Below, piece by piece: positions 58,632 through 64,000 of a stretch of DNA of 64,000 nucleotides (its first letter is position 1; every line of letters begins with the position of its first letter). The position numbers and the translations under genes are program-made. The DNA comes from a virus. Where the stretch lies: IMG/VR virus record IMGVR_UViG_3300035665_000001, positions 62,001 through 126,000 of that record; one strand, written 5' to 3'. The notes beneath the pieces were generated by a model, which ran no database searches, was not told the DNA's origin, and saw only the letters and a program-made list of their open reading frames with translations.

Positions 58632-61600
58632 ATGAGTTTAATACGCTTAAATCAGTTACACACTGAAATTCTTGCAAAAGTTGATGAAAAAGACGTTGCC
58701 ATCAAACAACAAATTGAAACAACTTTGCAATACACTGTTGGACCAACTGCACCATCATCTCCATCTATCGGTTATAGATGGTTTGATACAGCTTCATCAT
58801 TGATGAAAGTTTGGAATGGCGTTGGTGCTGGAGCAGATTGGGAAATTACAAATGCTAACGCAATTTACCTTCCAGGTAGAAATGCGATTGATTCTGCATC
58901 ATCAGCAATGAAACAAATTACAACTGGTTCTGGATTCTTAGAATTTGGTGGTAGAATTAAATCACCAAAAACTGTTAATAGAGCATTGTTAGCTAATTCA
59001 GGTATTCCTAGATTAGCTGGTATCGTTGGTGAAGGTGATGCTGGAATTAAAAAATTCTGGTTTGAAAATTTCTTCCTATTGAATGCTAATGGCTATACAG
59101 AAGAAACTTTAGATCCATCAACTGGTGAAATTTCTACAATTTTAGTAGATGGTATTCCCGTTAGTTTACAAGGTACTTTACCTAATACAAGTGTTATCAA
59201 CAGTAAAAAATTGATGGCTGTGAATTTACCAGAAGCTCCAAAAACTACAAGTGAATTAAACAGAGATGAAATCGTATTTTTAGAAGTTTGGAGAGAAAAA
59301 ATCAGTGATTCTGGTTATGTTTTCCCTTATGGTAACGTACAATTTACAGGTGATGATGCTGATGGTATCAAAACATCACAATATAAAGGTGATGTTGGTT
59401 ATTGTGCATCGTTTAAAGGCGATAATGTATCAATTACTGCTGCTGATAGCAATGGTGTATTAACAACAACTGAACAACCAAAAGGTAAAGGTTGGGTTTG
59501 GAGAGATATTCAAACATCACAAAAAAATACTATTGCTGCAAATTATAAACATAACATTTATGTTGATGGTGATAATTTAGTTCAAATTAGATATAGAATC
59601 AGAGTTTCAACATTTAGTAATCTTCCAGCTACACCATTAACAAATACAACTGTTTTAGGTTATACTGCTGATAATGATTCAACTACATTTATCAGAGCAC
59701 AAGGTAAACTTAGTGCATTGAATACTACTGATAACAATTATAAAATTTTAGCTCCATTTAACCTAGATAATATTCATTCATTGAATGGTACATATTCTAC
59801 TAAATATGTAAGTGATTTATCCCATGATGGTTTCGTATTTGCTTCACCATTGGTTGTAGTATCAAGAAGAAACCAAGGGGTATTTGATACTATTTTCAAT
59901 CCAAATGGTTCTGCTAGATTCCGTGATGGTTTGAGATTAGTTGCTGATTATGATGCAAGTGATGATATTATCGGTTTTGCGTTAATGGATAAAGAAAATG
60001 CAACATTGGCATCATCTACAACTGGTTCAACATGGGCTGAAAAATATAAAATCATGATGACATGGTTGTTTGATAGAAAAACTATCTTAACAGCTTATGA
60101 TAACGCACAAGGTTTCGTTATTGGTGGTGATATGAACTCAGGTATCTCTGGAAGATATGATGGTTTATATTATGATGAAGTTAATGAAGCAGACGTAAAT
60201 GATTTAAGAGTTGATATTAATAAACAGTTAGATTTAACTTATGTATTAGAAAAAGAATTCAATAAATTCATTCTTGGTGAACAAAGAGGCTGGAACCAAG
60301 AAAATCATTTATACTACTGGACTGGTAACGTAGGTACTAATGCTAAAGCTGAATATTTAGATGCTACGGGTAAAAGACAACCATTAATGAGTGGTGGTAA
60401 ACAAGTTACTGGTTATGGTTATGTAACTGAATTACCAATTTATTATAAAATGGCTAATAGTAGTATTATTAATGGTATTGATACTGATATTGCAACCAAA
60501 ATCACTGCTGGTTATACATCAACAATTTCAATTAGATCTGGAAATCGTATTGATCCACAAACTTCAGTTGCGAGAACGTTATTTTCTGATAAATTCTTCA
60601 AAAGAGTTCAAGTATCATTAGAACCAGTTTTAGATGCAGCTGGTAATACACAAAATGACATCAATGGTAACTTAGTACAAAAAATCGTTATTCACGATGG
60701 TGAAGTATATGTAGATGAAAAAACTGAAATTGTATTAATTTCACCTAAAGGTAGAACATCACGTAAAACTCAATTACATGCGGATATTATTGGTGATCCA
60801 GCTGGTAACTCATATAAATTTACAACATCAACTAAAGTGTTGAATTTACCTGATAACGTAGTTTTAGAAAATGGAAATATCGTATTCTCTGGTCAAAACT
60901 ACTTTGTTTACAAAGGTATCAGAAAAATTAAATCATTAATTGATAAAGATCCATCTGGTAACTTTAAAATTGATGAATCAAACACTAACGATTGGTTGAA
61001 TGTAACCGGTAAAGGTGGTTATTCTGAAGGTTGGAAAATGTATGGTAACTTGGGATCATCTTTGTTAGTTGATGAAGAAGGTATCTCAACACTTCCTAGA
61101 GACGTGGTGAGTGGTATTGATTTGGGTGATGGTACAGGTTTAGTTAAGAAAAATACTAAATTCTTTAAATTGTCGAAACCAGCAAAAACAATTAGTAAAG
61201 TGATGGTAACTACTGATAAAAAAGCTGGAAAAAGAGCGTTCTTAACGCAAATTACATCAACTAAAGATGTTACTGTTGGTGGTGTTACAACTACACAATC
61301 TATTTTAGACCAAGTAGATGCTACTCCTTCAACTTTCGCATATGAAAATTCAGTTACTTTAACTAATAACAATATGATTGCTATTAACTGGTCTGCATTT
61401 ACTGATGATGCTATTATTGAAATTTATTATGAAGTTGATTCTAATCCTACTACTATTACATCTTCAACCCGAGTTGAAATGTTAGGTGATATTTGGGTAG
61501 GTAATTCATTGTATCATAACTTAGGTTGTAAATCAATTAGTAATCTTATTAATAAAGTTCCTACTTATAATGCAGCCCAAAGTTCAAAAGGTGCAGCAAA

Positions 61601-61946
61601 ACGTATTCCTTTATCAACCTATTTGGTGAATAAAGGTGATGATGGTGCTATCTTGAATTCACAATGGTCAGTTATTAACCATGCACCAGTAGATTTGTCA
61701 GGTACTGGTCCTGCGATTAAAATGTTACCATACATTACATCTGTTAGAGGTGAAATGTTCTTGAAAGTTCTTTATAAAGAATTGGATAAATCGGTATCTT
61801 TAGGAAAAGCATATACAAAAGATAATAGTTCATTTACTGTTCTTGATGGTGAAACAACAACTGATATGGGTGTTGATAAAGGTACTTTGATTAAAATTGG
61901 TCAAAGAAAAATTAGATTACCATACTACTTTGGAGATGTAGTTTAA
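58632..61946 (+). CDS. Large fibre/baseplate-type structural protein (1104 aa)
   Basis: The N-terminal 80 residues include SIGYRWFDTASSLMKVWNGV, one unit of the 'GxxWFDT...LKVW' repeat seen nine times in the protein at 36396-40403. Then comes a long strand-rich body with no simple repeats. It includes KRYDGLYYDEVN-type (GRYDGLYYDEVNEADVNDLR), QENHLYYWTGNVG and NDIVKKGYSEGW-like segments. The size, the late promoter and a strong AAGGGG ribosome site favour an abundant virion protein, perhaps a fibre attachment or receptor-binding protein. It shares a transcript with the 249-aa gene. Confidence 0.6.
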   Translation: MSLIRLNQLHTEILAKVDEKDVAIKQQIETTLQYTVGPTAPSSPSIGYRWFDTASSLMKVWNGVGAGADWEITNANAIYLPGRNAIDSASSAMKQITTGSGFLEFGGRIKSPKTVNRALLANSGIPRLAGIVGEGDAGIKKFWFENFFLLNANGYTEETLDPSTGEISTILVDGIPVSLQGTLPNTSVINSKKLMAVNLPEAPKTTSELNRDEIVFLEVWREKISDSGYVFPYGNVQFTGDDADGIKTSQYKGDVGYCASFKGDNVSITAADSNGVLTTTEQPKGKGWVWRDIQTSQKNTIAANYKHNIYVDGDNLVQIRYRIRVSTFSNLPATPLTNTTVLGYTADNDSTTFIRAQGKLSALNTTDNNYKILAPFNLDNIHSLNGTYSTKYVSDLSHDGFVFASPLVVVSRRNQGVFDTIFNPNGSARFRDGLRLVADYDASDDIIGFALMDKENATLASSTTGSTWAEKYKIMMTWLFDRKTILTAYDNAQGFVIGGDMNSGISGRYDGLYYDEVNEADVNDLRVDINKQLDLTYVLEKEFNKFILGEQRGWNQENHLYYWTGNVGTNAKAEYLDATGKRQPLMSGGKQVTGYGYVTELPIYYKMANSSIINGIDTDIATKITAGYTSTISIRSGNRIDPQTSVARTLFSDKFFKRVQVSLEPVLDAAGNTQNDINGNLVQKIVIHDGEVYVDEKTEIVLISPKGRTSRKTQLHADIIGDPAGNSYKFTTSTKVLNLPDNVVLENGNIVFSGQNYFVYKGIRKIKSLIDKDPSGNFKIDESNTNDWLNVTGKGGYSEGWKMYGNLGSSLLVDEEGISTLPRDVVSGIDLGDGTGLVKKNTKFFKLSKPAKTISKVMVTTDKKAGKRAFLTQITSTKDVTVGGVTTTQSILDQVDATPSTFAYENSVTLTNNNMIAINWSAFTDDAIIEIYYEVDSNPTTITSSTRVEMLGDIWVGNSLYHNLGCKSISNLINKVPTYNAAQSSKGAAKRIPLSTYLVNKGDDGAILNSQWSVINHAPVDLSGTGPAIKMLPYITSVRGEMFLKVLYKELDKSVSLGKAYTKDNSSFTVLDGETTTDMGVDKGTLIKIGQRKIRLPYYFGDVV

Positions 61947-61994
61947 TAGCTTCGGCTATTAAACTTTCTTAAATATATTGAGGAGAAATAACAA

Positions 61995-62744
61995 ATGATT
62001 ACAAAATACACATACAGTATTGTTGCCGGTAAAGTAACTAGACAACCTGCATATACATTCACAGCACTTGAAGATTTATTTGATAGATTGAGCACAATTA
62101 GTAACATTGATACAATTAATGGTATTGCTTCTAGAACACTTCAAGGTGAATCTGAAAGACCATTGATTGATAAAGAAGATGCTTGGTTTAAAGTACAAAC
62201 AAGCATTCAAGATATGGATGCGGAACGTGTTTCATTAGAAGCAAAATTAAAAAGTGGTGATGCTTCTGGTAATCCACTTTCACCAACATTACAAAAAAAT
62301 GTTGCTGCTCGTATTGCTGATTTAAAAGCTGGTAGTATTACAGTTACTAAACAGTTCTATAACCACTATACTCGTCAAACTATGTCTGTTGAAGAAGTGG
62401 TTCAAACATCATACACTGTTTCTTTGGAAAAAAGAACTGATCTAGAACAAACAACACCATATTTAGCTGGTTTAAGAGGTATTTCTGCGGCTCCAACAAG
62501 ACCAGCAGTTACTTTAGATCCTGCTAAAGATGCTGAAATTAGAAAAATTCTAGTTAGACAAAAAATTGGTGTTACCGTTGGTGATGACAAAGATATTATT
62601 GCCGATTTGGCAAATGCTTTTAACGCTATTATCAAAAAAGTTGGTGGTCAAGCAGTAACACCTGTGGAAGAAGCACTTATCACTAAATATAGTGCACGTC
62701 AAGCTCAAATTGCTACTATTTTAGCAACTGACTATAAAAAATAA
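61995..62744 (+). CDS. Unknown virion-type protein (249 aa)
   Basis: Not recognised. It is helical and charged in the middle (VQTSIQDMDAERVSLEAKLK), with NHYTRQTMSVEEVVQTSYTV and a C-terminal AIIKKVGGQAVTPVEEALIT. It lies 48 bases after the 1104-aa gene with a GAGGAG ribosome site and just before a strong terminator. A fibre-assembly chaperone or fibre-associated protein is possible from position only. Confidence 0.5.
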   Translation: MITKYTYSIVAGKVTRQPAYTFTALEDLFDRLSTISNIDTINGIASRTLQGESERPLIDKEDAWFKVQTSIQDMDAERVSLEAKLKSGDASGNPLSPTLQKNVAARIADLKAGSITVTKQFYNHYTRQTMSVEEVVQTSYTVSLEKRTDLEQTTPYLAGLRGISAAPTRPAVTLDPAKDAEIRKILVRQKIGVTVGDDKDIIADLANAFNAIIKKVGGQAVTPVEEALITKYSARQAQIATILATDYKK

Positions 62745-62763
62745 AATTTATAGTTAAAAAGTT

Positions 62764-62793
62764 AAAAGGTGGGTTTTTACCCACCTTTTTTTT
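62764..62793 (+). terminator. Rho-independent terminator
   Basis: Stem AAAAGGTGGG / CCCACCTTTT with a 6-base loop and a run of T. Confidence 0.93.
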
Positions 62794-62803
62794 GCCAAAA
62801 ATT

Positions 62804-62813
62804 TAGTATAATA
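62804..62813 (+). promoter_or_regulatory. Extended -10 type promoter TAGTATAATA
   Basis: Third exact copy of the 10-mer, 34 bases before the GTG start at 62848 and just after a terminator. Confidence 0.5.
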
Positions 62814-62847
62814 ATTTAAATTTTTTTAAATATATTGAGGTATTACC

Positions 62848-63780
62848 GTGGATTTACAAACCAACACTAAACACCGATTCATTAAAGATTTTTCTTTGCC
62901 TATTCAGGTAATTCAAGAACCAATGTTTATGTATTATATTGATGAATTGGATAGTTATTATTCAACTATTAAAAAACTTCAATATTTGAAAGATGCAATA
63001 AATCTGTTAGGTAGTGAAGATAAAGTTTTTAGTGAATTCAGTAAAATTAAAGATAGTTTGATTGCTGCAGTTACCGAACAAAAAAAATACCAAGAATTAA
63101 GTGTTGATTCACTTGAACAATATACCGTGAAAAATGGTGTTACACAAAAAAATATTTATAGTTTGGAAAATTCGAATAAAGTTTTTATTTCTATCGATTT
63201 AAAACATGCAAATTTTAATGTTTTGAAAATGTATGATAGTAGTTTAGTTTTAGAATCTGAAAATTATGAAGATTTTGTTGGTACTATGACTGATGTGGAA
63301 TATTTTAAAAAATCAAAATATATTAGGCAGTTTATTTTTGGAAATTTGTTACCTAAGAAGCAGCAAAAGTTACAGCATTGGGTTATAGATTCTATAGTTC
63401 AAGTTTTACTTTCATCGGGATTAAAATTACCAGAATTTAATTCTGCTTCAGCTGATGAAATTGTGATACACGTGGATAAAAATCGTGTTGATGATGTTTT
63501 CAATCATATAAAAAATGAATTAAAGACGAATGTAAAAACCTGTGGTTTCTATGAGTGGTTGAAAATAGAAATGTTTGTATTAAAGTCAATTGGTGGTAAA
63601 AGTTATTTTGTAAAAGAAAATATGTTAGATGGTTCGATAGAGTTTAAAGCAATACCATCATTTATCTTCATGCAAGTCTACAAAAAATATGTTGGTAACC
63701 CTGTAGAATATTTTGATAGAATATTTTTTCATGAGGGTTATCTGGCTGAATTTAAACAACCTGTATTTAGTGAGGGGTAA
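62848..63780 (+). CDS. Unknown protein (310 aa)
   Basis: Not recognised. It starts with GTG at 62848, supported by TTGAGG seven bases upstream. It has an N-terminal helical half (YYSTIKKLQYLKDAINLLGS) and then a strand-helix part (SNKVFISIDLKHANFNVLKM and FVGTMTDVEYFKKSKYIRQF). The C-terminal half has KNRVDDVFNHIKNELKTNV. 'ISIDLKHANFNVLK' followed by 'SKYIRQFIFGNL' has the look of a polymerase-like or nuclease-like phage protein family, but I cannot name it. The early-type promoter suggests a non-virion role. Confidence 0.5.
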   Translation: MDLQTNTKHRFIKDFSLPIQVIQEPMFMYYIDELDSYYSTIKKLQYLKDAINLLGSEDKVFSEFSKIKDSLIAAVTEQKKYQELSVDSLEQYTVKNGVTQKNIYSLENSNKVFISIDLKHANFNVLKMYDSSLVLESENYEDFVGTMTDVEYFKKSKYIRQFIFGNLLPKKQQKLQHWVIDSIVQVLLSSGLKLPEFNSASADEIVIHVDKNRVDDVFNHIKNELKTNVKTCGFYEWLKIEMFVLKSIGGKSYFVKENMLDGSIEFKAIPSFIFMQVYKKYVGNPVEYFDRIFFHEGYLAEFKQPVFSEG

Positions 63781-63783
63781 AGA

Positions 63784-64000
63784 ATGTTTGTAGGTGGGAG
63801 TTTTTTTAATATAGAAAATAAATTTTGGGAATTTCAAGTTGAACGATATTCTGAATGGGAAACATATTTTAATTTTCAAATTTGTTTTAATCGCAAATGC
63901 GATCATGCCGGTTTAAGATGTAATGCAGAAATTTGTGGTTATTGGGTCGATTTACAGATTTACGATTGTCGACACTGGGATTATGACCACGATAAATGGT
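63784..64000 (+). CDS. Unknown protein, 3' end cut by window edge
   Basis: The open frame begins at ATG 63784, three bases after the preceding stop, and runs off the window (72 codons visible). It starts MFVGGSFFNIENKFWEFQVE and continues with an aromatic-rich stretch containing CFNRKCDHAGLRCNAEI and YDCRHWDYDHDKW. Four Cys and several His residues suggest possible metal binding. It is probably coupled to the 310-aa gene. Confidence 0.55.
   Translation, partial: MFVGGSFFNIENKFWEFQVERYSEWETYFNFQICFNRKCDHAGLRCNAEICGYWVDLQIYDCRHWDYDHDKW

Overview
This is 64 kb of an A+T-rich, T4-type myovirus (tailed phage) genome. The evidence is a set of T4-like virion genes: portal gp20, tail tube gp19, prohead core gp67, prohead protease gp21, scaffold gp22, major capsid gp23, head-completion nuclease gp4 and baseplate wedge gp6. 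Promoter-like TATAAATA elements, the T4 late consensus, lie upstream of many of them. The host cannot be named; base composition only suggests a low-GC bacterium. Neither terminase nor DNA polymerase is in the window.

Layout. 1-10.9 kb holds a tape-measure-like C-terminus, a portal gene carrying two inteins, and then an unexpected plasmid-type cassette: a Rep_3-family initiator on the minus strand with three 32-bp iteron-like repeats upstream. After it come tail tube, gp67, gp21, gp22 and gp23. 11-13.3 kb holds an EDxHD-type homing endonuclease and the gp4 nuclease. 13.4-33.4 kb is a baseplate/tail block with gp6, a 4701-residue repeat protein and a tube-like protein. 33.4-34.7 kb has a minus-strand unknown and a RuvC-like resolvase. 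35.4-44.8 kb is mostly minus-strand baseplate and fibre genes, including a gp5/VgrG-like spike without a visible lysozyme domain. 45-48.5 kb encodes a ribonucleotide reductase large subunit in three separate genes. 48.8-51.9 kb is a fibre-like protein. 52.2-56.7 kb has small non-virion genes, ClpP and the C-terminal part of a type II topoisomerase. 56.7-58.5 kb is a second homing endonuclease. 58.6-64 kb holds more fibre/structural genes and a cut-off gene.

The most unusual theme is protein splicing. The window holds two complete inteins (both in the portal), two matched split-intein pairs that would join NrdA from three polypeptides, and one orphan C-intein on the topoisomerase whose N-partner is not here. 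A small Hint-like orphan at 53.1 kb may be a further piece. The NrdA breaks put the catalytic residues on different chains, so an active enzyme should depend on two trans-splicing reactions. The two homing endonucleases resemble the class reported with 'fractured genes' in marine phage metagenomes. The second theme is the Rep_3 gene with iterons, a plasmid-style origin lying between head and tail genes of a T4-like phage.

Assignments rest on reading the translations and motifs by eye; no database search was possible. T4 gene names mean apparent equivalents.
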